A stretch of 50,973 nucleotides of DNA from JAWWPY01 sp964412845 (GTDB lineage Bacteria; Actinomycetota; Actinomycetes; Streptosporangiales; Streptosporangiaceae), in NCBI GenBank assembly GCA_964412845.1, contig CAYPQM010000023.1:1-50973 (forward strand), read 5' to 3'. Positions within the stretch are counted from its first letter, which is position 1. The number at the start of each line of letters is the position of its first letter. The notes below the pieces were generated by a model. The model had not been told where the DNA came from. It saw only the letters and a program-made list of their open reading frames with translations, and ran no database searches. Below, in pieces: positions 23,537 to 33,032 of this stretch. Made by a program: the position numbers and the translations under genes.

Positions 23537-23836
23537 ATGGGCATCATCGCATGGATCGTTCTCGGCCTGGTCGCAGGCCTACTCGCCAACATGCTGATCC
23601 CCGGCAAGAGATCACAGGGCCTCATCATCACCTGCGTGATCGGCATCGTCGGGGCCCTCCTGGGCGGCTGGCTGGCCACCAAGCTGTTCCACATCCACAG
23701 CCTGCAGGGGTTCTTCAACCTCTCTACCTGGATCACCGCCATCGTCGGGGCGGCCATCCTGCTGCTTGCCTACCACCTGGTCACCAATCAGTCCGGGCGA
23801 TCGTCTGGACGGTCCCGCCGGTTCGCGCGCCGCTGA
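23537..23836 (+). CDS. GlsB/YeaQ/YmgE family stress response membrane protein
   Basis: A 99-residue protein with three membrane helices: MGIIAWIVLGLVAGLLANML (the family signature), ITCVIGIVGALLGGWLATKLF and WITAIVGAAILLLAYHLV, then a basic tail rich in Ser/Arg. Family members are small transglycosylase-associated or stress-induced membrane proteins. ATG 23537 has GAGGAG 6 nt upstream; the longer frame to 23411 runs into the terminator region. It sits after csbD, consistent with a stress set. Confidence 0.93.
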   Translation: MGIIAWIVLGLVAGLLANMLIPGKRSQGLIITCVIGIVGALLGGWLATKLFHIHSLQGFFNLSTWITAIVGAAILLLAYHLVTNQSGRSSGRSRRFARR

Positions 23837-24115
23837 GAATGCCAGGCCGCCGCCCGGCGCAGCCCTGACGGCCAGTTAGCCAGCCGGTATCGGTTTCCGC
23901 TCGCCCGGAGACCGGTGCCGGCTCGGGGCTGCACGAAACGTGGCATTTGGTGTGCGAGCATTTGGACGCGGGCGGTAGTGCCGGCCGCCCCGTTAAATAG
24001 GCGTCCCCTGGGCGGGGACATAGGTGCGCACCCGGCGTACTGTTCGAAGTGGAACTGGCGAAACTAGCCGCTGGGTCGAGACCCCGCCTTGCTGCTGTAG
24101 CAGGAAGGCGCCTCT

Positions 24116-24598
24116 ATGTTCAGCGTGGATCTGAGCACTCTTGAATGCGACGGATACGTCGTCGTGGCATTGCGCGGGGAACTCGACGTAGCAGACGCCG
24201 CACGTATCGCGGTCGCGCTCGTGACGGTCGCGGCTCGCCAGCCTCGGATAGTCGTCAACCTGGCCGACCTGGAGTTCCTCGACTCCAGCGGCGTGGCCGC
24301 GCTGGCGCGCGGCCGCAGGCACGCCTGGGAAGCCGGGGGTGACCTGCTGCTCGCCGCAGCACAGCCGCGTGTGCTGCGGGTCTTTGCCATTACCCACCTG
24401 ATCGATGGCTTCTCCCTCTATGCCAGCGTGGCCGAGGCCGCGGACGCCGCCGGACGCTGCCACCCGGCGCCCGCGCCGGCGCAAAAGCGGGTCGCCAGGA
24501 TGCGCTGGCCACGGATGGCCGCCTTGCGGTCAGCACGGAAGATCCCGGGAGCCGAGCATGGGAACCCACACAAACAGGCCGAACGAGCCGGAGCCTGA
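24116..24598 (+). CDS. STAS domain protein (anti-sigma factor antagonist type)
   Basis: A 160-residue protein. Residues 1-105 are a STAS domain: VVALRGELDVADAARIAVAL, then VVNLADLEFLDSSGVAAL, where S in DSSG is the position phosphorylated by the cognate anti-sigma kinase, and LRVFAITHLIDGFSLY. The basic C-terminal 45 residues (KRVARMRWPRMAALRSARK) are not part of the fold and may bind nucleic acid or membrane. It would take part in a partner-switching cascade controlling a stress sigma factor. AGGAAGG lies 7 nt before ATG 24116. The 279 bp before it hold no gene; GTCCCC-TGGGC-GGGGAC (24004-24020) is the only clear hairpin. Confidence 0.9.
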   Translation: MFSVDLSTLECDGYVVVALRGELDVADAARIAVALVTVAARQPRIVVNLADLEFLDSSGVAALARGRRHAWEAGGDLLLAAAQPRVLRVFAITHLIDGFSLYASVAEAADAAGRCHPAPAPAQKRVARMRWPRMAALRSARKIPGAEHGNPHKQAERAGA

Positions 24599-24657
24599 CC
24601 ACCCCGCCAGCCAACCTGCCAGCCACCCGGCCCCCCCGCTAACCGCCTGGCCCGCCG

Positions 24658-25236
24658 TTACCGCGCGGGGCCGGAGGCCGCGAGCGATGTGAGAGCTGCC
24701 TCTATCGCGTCGAGCCGCGTGCGCAAATCAGCGATGTCACCCTTGGTCGCGCTCTGTTCCGCACGCTTGAGCGTCAGGACCAGCTGGCCGCTCGGCTCCA
24801 CCCGGCCGGTGGCAATCTCACTGACGTCGTCGCCGTTCTGCATCCGGATGGCGTGCTCGATGTCGGCGGGCCGCAGCGAGAGGCGCCGGAGTACCCCGGG
24901 GATGAACCGGCCGTTCTCGATTATGGTGGTGGGCTTGCACTACAGCACGCGGGCGGCCCGGTCGCTGACCGTGATCCACCGGTTGATGGCCGCGTTGACG
25001 GCGACCAGGGTGGCCGCCCCGATGACCCCGCCGAGCAGGCTGGTGTCGTTGCCGATGATGGCGTTCTGGACAACGTTGGACAGCAGGAACATGACCACGA
25101 AATCGAACATGTTAAGTCCGGACAGGTCCCGTTTCCCGCCCAGCCGGAACAAGATCACGATCGTGGCGTACACCAGCACGGTCCGCAGGACCTTCTCGAT
25201 GATCGGGATCTGGACCACGAACATTGCGTGCCACAT
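24658..25236 (-). pseudogene. DUF421 (YetF-like) membrane protein gene with in-frame TAG
   Basis: Residues 1-98 give the N terminus of a DUF421 protein (VLRTVLVYATIVILFRLGGKRDLSGLNMFDFVVMFLL quoted as its parts; GGKRDLSGLNMFD is the signature). A TAG at 24940-24942 interrupts it after RAARVL. The same frame continues at once with CKPTTIIENGRFIPGVLRRL and 83 more residues ending in a heptad-like helix (ADLRTRLDAIEAAL). Intact members read LEGKPTxIIENG here, so GAG GGC has become TAG TGC. The start has AGGAG 7 nt upstream. Either a decaying gene, a readthrough site or an assembly error. Confidence 0.82.
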
Positions 25237-25390
25237 GGGAGTGCTCCTCGTCGGGTCAGGACACCACGAAGGCTGCTATATCGCGCAGTAACTCTCCGAG
25301 GACGCATCAGCTGAGCGAATGCGTCGTGCTCGTGCTGCACATCATCGCGCACAACGAAGAGCTGCCCGCCGGGGTGGCAGGATTGCCGTC

Positions 25391-26209
25391 ATGAAACGGC
25401 CGGTGACCGGCGGGATGCACGTGGACAGGGTGCGGAGCCGGCATACGTCGAAGTCCGGGGAGACCCACGAGTACGTCTCGTACCTGGTGCGCCGCTCCTT
25501 CCGCAAGTCCGACGGGAAGGTCGGCAAGGAGACCCTGGCCAACCTGTCGATGCTGCCGCCCGCGGCGGTGGATGCGATCGACGCGGTACTCAAAGGCAAG
25601 ACGCTGGTGGATGCCGGCGAGGCCCTGAAGATCACCCGGACCCTCCCGCACGGCCATGTCGCCCTGGTGCACACCGCCGCGATGCGGCTGGGACTGCCGG
25701 CCATGCTCGGCCCGCCGTGCCGCGAGCGAGATCTGGGCTATGCCCTGATCCTGTCGTGGGCCGTGCGGCCGGCCTCGAAACTAGCGACCGTGGCGTGGTG
25801 GGACAACGTCACCCTGGGCCCGGACCTAGGCATCGCGGGTGCGTCCGGCGATGACCTCGACGAGGCGGCGGGCTGGCTGCGGGAGCGCCAGGATGCTGTT
25901 TCCGGCGGTCTGGATACGGGCCCCGGAGGGCAGCCCGCCGCGGCCCAGGCCCAGGCCGGGGATCGCGGCCAGGCCCTGGTCAGCAGGCACGCGGCCGACC
26001 TCACCCGGCATCTATGGACCGCCCTGGCCCCGGTCAGCAGCCCGCCGGGCCGCCTCCGCGGCCTCCTTGACCACCTCGGCACGCTGACCCGCAACACCAT
26101 CGAGTTCGGCGGGGCCACGTTCGACACGCTCAGCGAGCCCACCCCGGTCCAGCGCCGTGCCTTCGACCTGCTCGGCGCGCCCATCCCGCTGACCCTCACC
26201 CTGACGTAA
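25391..26209 (+). pseudogene. IS1634-type transposase remnant, internally deleted
   Basis: The first 175 residues match the N terminus of IS1634 family transposases (MHVDRVRSRHTSKSGETHEYV, LVRRSFRKSDGKVGKETLANLS, ALILSWAVRPASKLATVAWW, LRERQDA). The last 65 residues match their C terminus (LLDHLGTLTRNTIEFGG, LSEPTPVQRRAFDLLGAPIP). The central catalytic DDE region, roughly 300 residues in full-length elements, is missing, yet the frame is preserved. I could not see terminal inverted repeats. It lies next to the interrupted DUF421 gene and marks the left border of the catabolic island. Confidence 0.87.
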
Positions 26210-26214
26210 CTGGG

Positions 26215-27264
26215 TCACCCCGTGCCCGGCGGGCGGGCCGGGCCGAGCAACGGCAGCACCTCACGGCCCAGCAGGGTGACCTGCTCGTCAACGTCATCGG
26301 GCAGCGGCGCCAGCACGACCCGGTCCGCGCCGGCTTGAGCCAGCCGCTGGATGGCGTTCGCGCACATCCGCGGTGTTCCGGTCACCGAGAGCGCCTCGAC
26401 CCACTCCGGCCGCAGGGATGCCGCAAGTTCTTGCTGGCTGGCCGCGCTGCCGATCAGTGCGATCAGCTCCGGCCCGAAGTCGAGCGCTGTCAGCGAGCTG
26501 CGCACACTGGGCTCGGAGAGGCCGCCGGGGATGCTGGCCAGCATGGGCAGCACCCGTTCGTAGGCCGCCCGCGCGTCATGAGCAACGGAAAGCCAGGTAT
26601 AGGCGACGACCGTGGGCCGGTCGCGCCCCGCCTGAGCGGCCGCCGCGTCGAGAATTCCGCGCGCCCAGCGCACATAGGCGGGCGACAGCGGCTCGGCCAG
26701 GATGACCCCGTCGCACACGGCTCCGGCGAGCCGGATGGATCGCGGGCCCCGCACGCCGGCCAGCAGCCGCATCCGCTCCCGGGGCGGGAACTGGAGCTGC
26801 GCGTCATCCAGGCGCAGGTAGCGGCCCGCGATGGAGACGCTCTCGCCCCGCAGCAGGGCCCCCACGCAGGTCAGTACCTCATCCAGGGCAGCCAGCGGCG
26901 AGTCGGGACGCGCGCCGACGGTGGCCATCCAGTCCTGCATCCCGTGGCCGATGCCCGGCAGCACCCGGCCCGGGTACAGCCGGGACAGCGCGGCGATCTC
27001 CATGGCCGCGAACAATGGATTGCGGACCATGGACGGCAGGATGCCGATGCCGACACCGAGGCGCTGGGTCGCGGCCAGGGCGGTGGCCGCGGTGGCGATC
27101 CCGCCGGCGAAGGACAGGTCCTCGACCACCCAGACGTCGTCGAGGCCCACGTCCTCGAAGAGCCGCACCCGGTCCCTCAGCAGTTCCGGCGGGACATCCC
27201 GTTCGAACATGACCCCGACGGGGGGCCGGCTCACCGAGGTCGCCTCAGCCTGGCTGCTAGACAC
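26215..27264 (-). CDS. LLM class flavin-dependent oxidoreductase
   Basis: A 349-residue luciferase-like TIM-barrel protein. Motifs are FEDVGLDDVWVVEDLSFAGG, RLGVGIGILPSMVRNPLFAAMEIAALSRLYPGRV (in parts; the last is the family's ASLSxLSxGR block), GIGHGMQDWM, and LAGVRGPRSIRLAGAVCDGVILAE. Members use FMNH2 or F420H2 for monooxygenation, desulfonation or N-C cleavage. GTG 27264 overlaps the upstream ATPase stop by 8 nt and has GGAG 9 nt before it, so it is coupled to the ABC importer. It probably acts on the imported substrate. The cofactor cannot be decided from sequence. Confidence 0.9.
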   Translation of the reverse strand: MSSSQAEATSVSRPPVGVMFERDVPPELLRDRVRLFEDVGLDDVWVVEDLSFAGGIATAATALAATQRLGVGIGILPSMVRNPLFAAMEIAALSRLYPGRVLPGIGHGMQDWMATVGARPDSPLAALDEVLTCVGALLRGESVSIAGRYLRLDDAQLQFPPRERMRLLAGVRGPRSIRLAGAVCDGVILAEPLSPAYVRWARGILDAAAAQAGRDRPTVVAYTWLSVAHDARAAYERVLPMLASIPGGLSEPSVRSSLTALDFGPELIALIGSAASQQELAASLRPEWVEALSVTGTPRMCANAIQRLAQAGADRVVLAPLPDDVDEQVTLLGREVLPLLGPARPPGTG

Positions 27265-29062
27265 CGGACGCCGCTCCGATCTTGGGAATGTCCTCGACCA
27301 GCCGGACCGTGTACTCGTGCCTGGGCCGGTCGAGCACGTCATCAGTGGGCCCGGCCTCCACGACGCGGCCCTCCGACATCACGACAACCTGGTCACCGAT
27401 CGCGCGCACCAGCGACAGGTTGTGCGTGATGAACACGAGCATGAGCTTCCGCCTGACCTGGAGGTCGCGGAGCAGTTCGATCACGACCGCCTGCACGCTG
27501 ACGTCCAGCGCTGAGGTCACCTCGTCGCAGATCAGCAGATCCGGTTCCACCACCAGCGCCCGGGCGATCGCCACCCGCTGCCGCTCACCGCCCGAGAGCT
27601 GGTCCGGGTACCGGCGCAGGAACGCCGTCGAGAGCGCGACGTCATCGAGCACCTTGACCACCCGTTCGCGCGATTCGTTGCGCGGCAGGTCGAAGAAGTA
27701 GCCCAGCGGCTGCTCGACGAGCTGCTCGACGGTCTTGCGTGGGTTGAGCGAGGTGTAGGGGTTCTGGAAGACGTACTGCACGGCCCGGCGGGCCTCGGGC
27801 GGGCGGGCCCGCACCCCGGGAGGGAGGGGCTGGCCGCCGAAGGTGATCTGCCCCCGCCATTTCGGGTGCATGCCGACCAGGCAGCGGGCGAGGGTCGTCT
27901 TACCTGAACCTGACTCCCCGACGATCGCCAGGCACGACTGGCCGGCCATCTGGAAGTCGAGCCCGTGCAGCACTTCGGTGTCCCCGTAACTGGCCCGCAA
28001 GTCACGCACGACCAGGCCCCGGCCATCGTCCGGGGCGGCAGCGGGGCGGCCGGCGCTGACGACGGCCTGCGCCGCCGGCGGCAGGATCGCTTCCGCGGCC
28101 TTGACGCAACGGGACAGGTGACCGCCCTGGCCGACCGGGACGACCGGCGGCGGACCCTGGCGGCACAGGTCGATCACCAGCGGGCAGCGCGCCGCGAACG
28201 AGCAGCCGGCTGGCCGCTGGCCGGGCCGGGGCGGCTGGCCGGGAATTCCTTCCAGCACGTGCGAGCGCTCGACTGAGGGAATGGCGCGCAGCAGCCGGGC
28301 CGTGTAGGGGTGCGCGGGTGCCCGGAAGATGATGTCGGTCGCCCCGAATTCGACCATCCGCCCCGCGTACATGACGCCCACGGACTGGGCCAGCTCCCGG
28401 ACGACGGCCAGGTCGTGCGAGACGTAGACGCCCGCGACGCCGTAGGTGGCGCACAGGTCCCGGACCGTCTCCAGGACGCGGCGCTGGGTTGTCACGTCCA
28501 GGCCGGTGGTCGGCTCGTCGAGCACGAGCAAGCTGGGCCGCAAGGCGAATGCGGTGGCCAGCGCGACGCGCTGCTGCTGGCCGCCGGAGAGCTGGTGCGG
28601 GTAGCGGCGCAGCATGTCGGGCGTGGCTTCCAGGCTGACCTCGGCCAGCACCTCACGGACCCGGGCGTCCACATTGGCGACGGTGCCCGGGTGCGCGGCC
28701 AGGATCTCGCGGACCTGGGTCCCGACCCTGAGCACCGGGTTCAGGGCGGACCCCGGATCCTGCGGAACGTAGGCCACTGACGCACCACGGGCCTTGCGCA
28801 GCTCAGCGGGCGGCAGAGCGAGCAGGTCGCGGCCGTCCAAGCGGACTGTCCCACCGACGATGGCCAGGCCCCGGCGGGCGTACCCGAGGATGGCGTGCGC
28901 GACCGTCGTCTTGCCGGACCCGGACTCGCCGACCAGGCCGAGCACCTCGCCCTGGGCGACCGAGAAGGACACCTCGGAGACGACGTCGACGTCCTGGCCC
29001 GCGAGGTTGACCTGCAGGTTCTCAACGCTGAGGCGGACTGGTGGGTCCGCGGCATCAGTCAA
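27257..29062 (-). CDS. Dipeptide/oligopeptide-type ABC transporter, fused double ATPase (DppD-DppF type)
   Basis: A 601-residue protein holding two complete nucleotide-binding domains. Domain 1: GLVGESGSGKTTVAHA (Walker A), LSGGQQQRVALA (signature), LLVLDEPTTGLD (Walker B), then the oligopeptide-type tail PAHPYTARLLRAIPS and the Cys motif GCSFAARCPLVIDLC. Domain 2: VGESGSGKTTLARC, LSGGERQRVAIARAL, LLICDEVTSALD. TTG 29062 is preferred: GGGAG lies 7 nt before it and it overlaps the permease stop as TTGACTGA, whereas ATG 29113 would overlap by 59 nt. It powers the adjacent permease pair. Confidence 0.94.
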   Translation of the reverse strand: MTDAADPPVRLSVENLQVNLAGQDVDVVSEVSFSVAQGEVLGLVGESGSGKTTVAHAILGYARRGLAIVGGTVRLDGRDLLALPPAELRKARGASVAYVPQDPGSALNPVLRVGTQVREILAAHPGTVANVDARVREVLAEVSLEATPDMLRRYPHQLSGGQQQRVALATAFALRPSLLVLDEPTTGLDVTTQRRVLETVRDLCATYGVAGVYVSHDLAVVRELAQSVGVMYAGRMVEFGATDIIFRAPAHPYTARLLRAIPSVERSHVLEGIPGQPPRPGQRPAGCSFAARCPLVIDLCRQGPPPVVPVGQGGHLSRCVKAAEAILPPAAQAVVSAGRPAAAPDDGRGLVVRDLRASYGDTEVLHGLDFQMAGQSCLAIVGESGSGKTTLARCLVGMHPKWRGQITFGGQPLPPGVRARPPEARRAVQYVFQNPYTSLNPRKTVEQLVEQPLGYFFDLPRNESRERVVKVLDDVALSTAFLRRYPDQLSGGERQRVAIARALVVEPDLLICDEVTSALDVSVQAVVIELLRDLQVRRKLMLVFITHNLSLVRAIGDQVVVMSEGRVVEAGPTDDVLDRPRHEYTVRLVEDIPKIGAASGV

Positions 29063-30074
29063 CGGCCGGCTCCCGGCTCTCGGTGGCTTCCGGGTCTTCG
29101 ATGACACCCTCATCGAGGGGGAACTGCTGCAGTTCGCCCATCATGACCGCGCCGGCCAGGCCGCCGGCGACCGCGGTCTCCTCGCTGCCGCGGCCGACCC
29201 CGATCGCCAGCCGGCCGACGGCGTCCGTGAACGTGTTGGTGCCGATGGTCAGCAACGCGATCATCAGGGCCGGGACGACGACGCTCCACGGGTTCGCGAC
29301 CAGGCCGAGCCGGTTCTCGTTGATCATCAGGCCCCAGTTCGGCGCCGGCGGCGGCTGGCTGAAGCCCAGGAAGGAGAGTCCGGAGATGATGACGATGGAG
29401 TAGGTGAGCCGCAGCCCGAGCTCGACCATCAGCGGGCTGCTCAGGTTGGGCAGCACCTCGCTGCGCATGACCGTCCAGGAACGGACCCCCCACAGCTCGA
29501 CGGCCTTCACGAAGTCCCGTTCGGAGATCTCCAGCGTGGCCGCCCGCATCACCCGGGCCACCTGGGGCGCGTGGCTGACTCCCACGGCCAGCACGATGAG
29601 CCAGAGCTTGGGGCCGACCACGCTGACCAGCAGCAGGGCGAACACGATGGTGGGGAACGCGAGAATGATGTCAACCGTGCGCATGATGATGCCGTCCCAC
29701 CGCCCGCGCAGGTACGCCGCGCTCACCCCGGCCAGGGTGCCAAGGACCAGGCCGATGACGGTGGCCGCCACCGCCATCACCAGCAGCACCCACCCCCCGG
29801 CGAGCAGCCTCGACAGCACGTCCCGGCCGATGTCGTCGCCGCCGAGCAGATGCTGCGCCGACGGCTTGGCGAACGGGGTGGTGACGAACTGCGTGGCCGA
29901 GTACGGCGCGAGCACCGGCCCGAGGGCGGCGGCCAGCACGACCACCGCGGTCAGCGCGAGGCCAAGCCGGCCTCGCGCTCCCGAGCTGGCGGCGGCCAGC
30001 AGCCGCGTCCACTGCCTGCGGTCGACCCGCGTCCTGCCCCCGGGCGTGCTGGCCTGGTCCGCGGTGAGGCTCAT
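29055..30074 (-). CDS. ABC transporter permease (DppC/OppC type)
   Basis: A 339-residue inner-membrane protein. A long N-terminal cytoplasmic arm precedes helix 1 (LALTAVVVLAAALGPVLAPY), then HLLGGDDIGRDVLSRLLAGG, the DppC hallmark, and five more helices. The ATPase-coupling EAA loop is VARVMRAATLEISERDFVKAVELWGVRSWTVM (in parts), and GLSFLGFSQPPPAPNWGLMI is a C-type permease signature. The 45-residue tail after TDAVGRLAIGV is extra and acidic. ATGA overlap with the B-type permease. Confidence 0.94.
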   Translation of the reverse strand: MSLTADQASTPGGRTRVDRRQWTRLLAAASSGARGRLGLALTAVVVLAAALGPVLAPYSATQFVTTPFAKPSAQHLLGGDDIGRDVLSRLLAGGWVLLVMAVAATVIGLVLGTLAGVSAAYLRGRWDGIIMRTVDIILAFPTIVFALLLVSVVGPKLWLIVLAVGVSHAPQVARVMRAATLEISERDFVKAVELWGVRSWTVMRSEVLPNLSSPLMVELGLRLTYSIVIISGLSFLGFSQPPPAPNWGLMINENRLGLVANPWSVVVPALMIALLTIGTNTFTDAVGRLAIGVGRGSEETAVAGGLAGAVMMGELQQFPLDEGVIEDPEATESREPAVD

Positions 30075-31087
30075 GAGCGAGGCAGCCGGCGTCGCGGGCT
30101 GGCCAGCAGCGACACCACATCGGAGACGATGTTGACAAAGACGTAGAACGCGGCCAGCAGCAGCACGGTGAGCTGGATGACCGGGACGTCCCGGTCATCG
30201 ACGGCGTTGACCAGGCCCTGGCCGATGCCCGGGAACGCGAACAGGGTCTCCACCACCACGATGCCTCCGGCGAGGTAGAGCAGGTTCAGGCCGATCACCT
30301 GGACGACGGGCGGTATTGCGTTCGGCAGGGCGTGCACCAGGAGCAGCCGCCGTGGGCTCAATCCCTTGAGCCGGGCGTTCTCGAGGTAATCGGACTCGAG
30401 TGCCTCGATCGTGGCCGCCCGGGTCATCCGCAGGATGTACGGGACGATCACGATCACGAGGGTCGCCCCGGGCAGCACGAGCACCGATGGGTCCTGCCAC
30501 GCCGTGCTGCCCGGCGCAACCAGTGACACGGCCGGAAGCAGATGCCAGAAGGTGGTGGCGAAGACAATCACCAGGCCGATGCCCACCACGAACTCCGGCA
30601 GCGAGGTGACGCCCAGCGACACGATGGCGAGCACGTCATCCGCCCGGCCGCCGCGCCGCACGGCGGCCAGCGCCCCGAGGCCCACCCCGATCACCGTGCC
30701 GATCACGCCCGCCAGGAGCACCAGGACAGCCGAGTTGGCCAGCCGTGGCCCGACCACCTGCCAGGCGGGGATGCGGGCCGCGTAGGAGATGCCGAAGTTC
30801 CCGCGCGCCGTGTCGGTGAGCCAGGCCCAGTACCGGTACCACACGCTGTGATCGAGGTTGAGCTGGAGCTGGAGGGCGCGGACCCGGGCCGGGGTGGCGG
30901 TCTGGCCCAGGATGGCTTTCGCCGCGTTGCCCGGCAGCACGGTGGTCGCCGCGAACACGATCACCGACACGGCGAGCAGCGTGAGCACCCCGAACAGGGT
31001 GCGCGAGAGGGCAAGCCACAGGATCGGATGACCGTCACGCCACCGGCGGCTGGACACCGCGGCACCGTCGAGTGCCAGCTGAGCCAC
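30071..31087 (-). CDS. ABC transporter permease (DppB/OppB type)
   Basis: A 338-residue inner-membrane protein with six helices. LLAVSVIVFAATTVLPGNAA is the B-type first helix, followed by ALQLQLNLDHSVWYRYWAWL and GNFGISYAARIPAW, both standard in OppB/DppB proteins. The EAA loop is MTRAATIEALESDYLENARLKGLSPRRLL (in parts), and VVETLFAFPGIGQGLVNAV is the usual late segment. It lies 71 nt after the binding-protein gene and overlaps the C-type permease by 4 nt. Confidence 0.94.
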   Translation of the reverse strand: MAQLALDGAAVSSRRWRDGHPILWLALSRTLFGVLTLLAVSVIVFAATTVLPGNAAKAILGQTATPARVRALQLQLNLDHSVWYRYWAWLTDTARGNFGISYAARIPAWQVVGPRLANSAVLVLLAGVIGTVIGVGLGALAAVRRGGRADDVLAIVSLGVTSLPEFVVGIGLVIVFATTFWHLLPAVSLVAPGSTAWQDPSVLVLPGATLVIVIVPYILRMTRAATIEALESDYLENARLKGLSPRRLLLVHALPNAIPPVVQVIGLNLLYLAGGIVVVETLFAFPGIGQGLVNAVDDRDVPVIQLTVLLLAAFYVFVNIVSDVVSLLASPRRRLPRS

Positions 31088-31158
31088 GCTGCCTCCTTCC
31101 TGCCGGACTCACCGCGTGCGCCGGGGGCCCCGCCCAGCGGCCGGGTGCCCGCACCTCG

Positions 31159-32802
31159 CTAGTCCACCCAGATCGAGGCCCAGTCGTAGTTGCTGATCGG
31201 GAAGCTCGGTGACTGGACGACGCCGTGCACGTTCTTGGCCGTCGCGTCGATGACCGGCGGGAAATAGGGGATGATCAGCCCGCCCTCGTTGTAGTCAATC
31301 TTCTGCATCTGGTGGGCCAGGTCAGCCTTGGTCGACTCGTCGGTGGTCGCGAGGGCCTGCTGGTACAGCTTGGTGTAGGCCGGATTGTCATAGTGCGGCG
31401 TGTTGAACGCGCCGCCGGGGATGGTCACCTGCGGGACGTTGACCAGGTAGGGCAGGTAGAACCAGTAGTCCTGGCCGAACGGCACCTTGAGGTAGTCCTG
31501 GCCGAACCAGGTCGACGCGGTCACGGCGTTCACGTTCACGGTGACCCCGGCCGCCTTGGCCTGCTGCGCGAACACCTGCGCCGTCTTGACGATCCCCTGG
31601 CCGATGCCGGCCGAGGTGTTCAGCGTGACGGTGAGGTTCTCGTGGCCGGCCGCCTTGAGCAGGCTCTTGGCCTGGGCGATGTCCTGGTGGCGCTGCGGCA
31701 GGGAGTGGTCATACAGCGGGTCGTAGTAGCCGAAGACGTCGTTGCCGATCCGGCCGTGGCCGCCGAAGACGAGGTCCAGCATCTGCGGCCGGTCGACGAT
31801 CAGCTTCATCGCCTGCCGGACCCGCACGTCGCTGAACGGCGCGGTATCGACCCGCATCGTGATCGGGTTCCATCCGCCGGTCTTGGAGATGACGACGTTG
31901 ACCGAGCCGCTTTGCAGCGCGGCGAGGGAGTCGGAGGACAGGAAGTTGATCAGGTTGACCTGGCCGCCCAGCAGCGCGTTGACCTGGCTCTGCTCGTCGG
32001 GGATGTCAGTGATGATGAGGTCGTCGGCGTATGGCTTGCCGTTCTCGAAATAGTTGGGGTGCCGCGGGAACTCACTGCGCACCCCCGGGGTGAAGCTCTT
32101 GTACATGAACTGCCCGGTGCCATCGGGCGACTTGGGGTCGTAGCCTTCCGGGACCATCAGGCAGAACGGGTCGATGAGCGAGTCGACGAAGGTGGAGAAC
32201 GGCGTCTTGCAGGGCAGCTGGAGCGTCGTGGCGTTGAGGACCTTGGCGTTCTGCAGGTCTAGCGGGGTCAGCACCGCGGCGCCAGGGAAAGGCGTCTTGG
32301 CATTGCTGATCCGGCGCAGGCTGTACAGCACGTCCTTGGCGCCGAACGACTTGCCCCGGTGCGTCTGGACGCCGCTCTTGATTTTCACCGTCCATACGGT
32401 GGCGTCCTTGTTGGACGTGATCTCGTCGGCCAGCACGTTGACGACCTTCGCGTTGCTGTCGAGCGTCACGAGCGCGCTGTACAACGCGAAGATGCGCGGG
32501 TAGTCCGCGTTGGTGAGCGGGTTGTGCGCGTCGAGGTTGTCGTTACTCGCGCCGCCTTGCGCGCCGAGCGTGAGCGTGCCGCCGCGCTTGGGCTGGCCGG
32601 CCGCCGCTGAGCTTGACGGGCTGGACGATGCGGTCGACCCGCCACAGCCAGCCAGCGCGGAGCCGACGCCGAGCACAGTGGCGCCCGCCGCGGCGTAGCG
32701 CAGGAAGTCCCGCCGGGCGAAGCCGTCCGGCTGACCGGAGTCCGTCGGCCTCGATCTGTCCTGCGCGCTGGCCCCCCGTATGAGTTGTCGTCGCCGATCC
32801 AT
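31159..32802 (-). CDS. ABC transporter substrate-binding lipoprotein (SBP family 5), Tat-exported
   Basis: A 547-residue extracytoplasmic binding protein. The signal has a twin-arginine motif R30-R31-DFLRY, a hydrophobic core AAAGATVLGVGSALAG and a lipobox ending at C53, so it is folded before export and lipid-anchored. The mature part has GGTLTLGAQGG, a typical family-5 start, and later QAMKLIVDRPQMLDLVFGG, the conserved helix of peptide/nickel-type binding proteins. ATG 32802 has AGGAG 8 nt upstream; the frame to 32904 is not supported. The ligand (peptide, opine, glycoside or other) is not readable. The gene opens the ABC-LLM operon. Confidence 0.93.
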   Translation of the reverse strand: MDRRRQLIRGASAQDRSRPTDSGQPDGFARRDFLRYAAAGATVLGVGSALAGCGGSTASSSPSSSAAAGQPKRGGTLTLGAQGGASNDNLDAHNPLTNADYPRIFALYSALVTLDSNAKVVNVLADEITSNKDATVWTVKIKSGVQTHRGKSFGAKDVLYSLRRISNAKTPFPGAAVLTPLDLQNAKVLNATTLQLPCKTPFSTFVDSLIDPFCLMVPEGYDPKSPDGTGQFMYKSFTPGVRSEFPRHPNYFENGKPYADDLIITDIPDEQSQVNALLGGQVNLINFLSSDSLAALQSGSVNVVISKTGGWNPITMRVDTAPFSDVRVRQAMKLIVDRPQMLDLVFGGHGRIGNDVFGYYDPLYDHSLPQRHQDIAQAKSLLKAAGHENLTVTLNTSAGIGQGIVKTAQVFAQQAKAAGVTVNVNAVTASTWFGQDYLKVPFGQDYWFYLPYLVNVPQVTIPGGAFNTPHYDNPAYTKLYQQALATTDESTKADLAHQMQKIDYNEGGLIIPYFPPVIDATAKNVHGVVQSPSFPISNYDWASIWVD

Positions 32803-32858
32803 CGTCAACGCTCCTCTTCTCCGCGGATGCACCCACCCCAGCGCAGACCCCGATGGAC

Positions 32859-32903
32859 TGCTTGTGTGCAGAACATACGGTGAATACCGCGTATGCGCAA
32901 GCA
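32859..32903. promoter_or_regulatory. Candidate operator of the ABC operon
   Basis: Nested imperfect dyad described by TGCTTG...CAAGCA and CATACG...CGTATG around CGGT-GAAT-ACCG, 57 bp upstream of the binding-protein ATG. The GTGAAT core recurs upstream of gntR and of the carboxylase operon. Confidence 0.4.
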
Positions 32904-33032
32904 CTCTGCCGGTCTCGGATAGGACTCAGCGAGGACTCAGTTTCGCCGTCAGAAGTTTCGCCCCCGCTGCGGGCCAGCCCTGCTGTGACCTGCCCCGGCA
33001 GGGTGGCAGGCTCAGAAAACGTAGACAGGATT

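Noticed and set aside
31159..32802. Binding protein as the nickel importer for the lar genes
   Set aside because: Family 5 includes nickel binders, but the operon is coupled to an LLM oxygenase and sits in the catabolic island, and no nickel-specific motif is visible.
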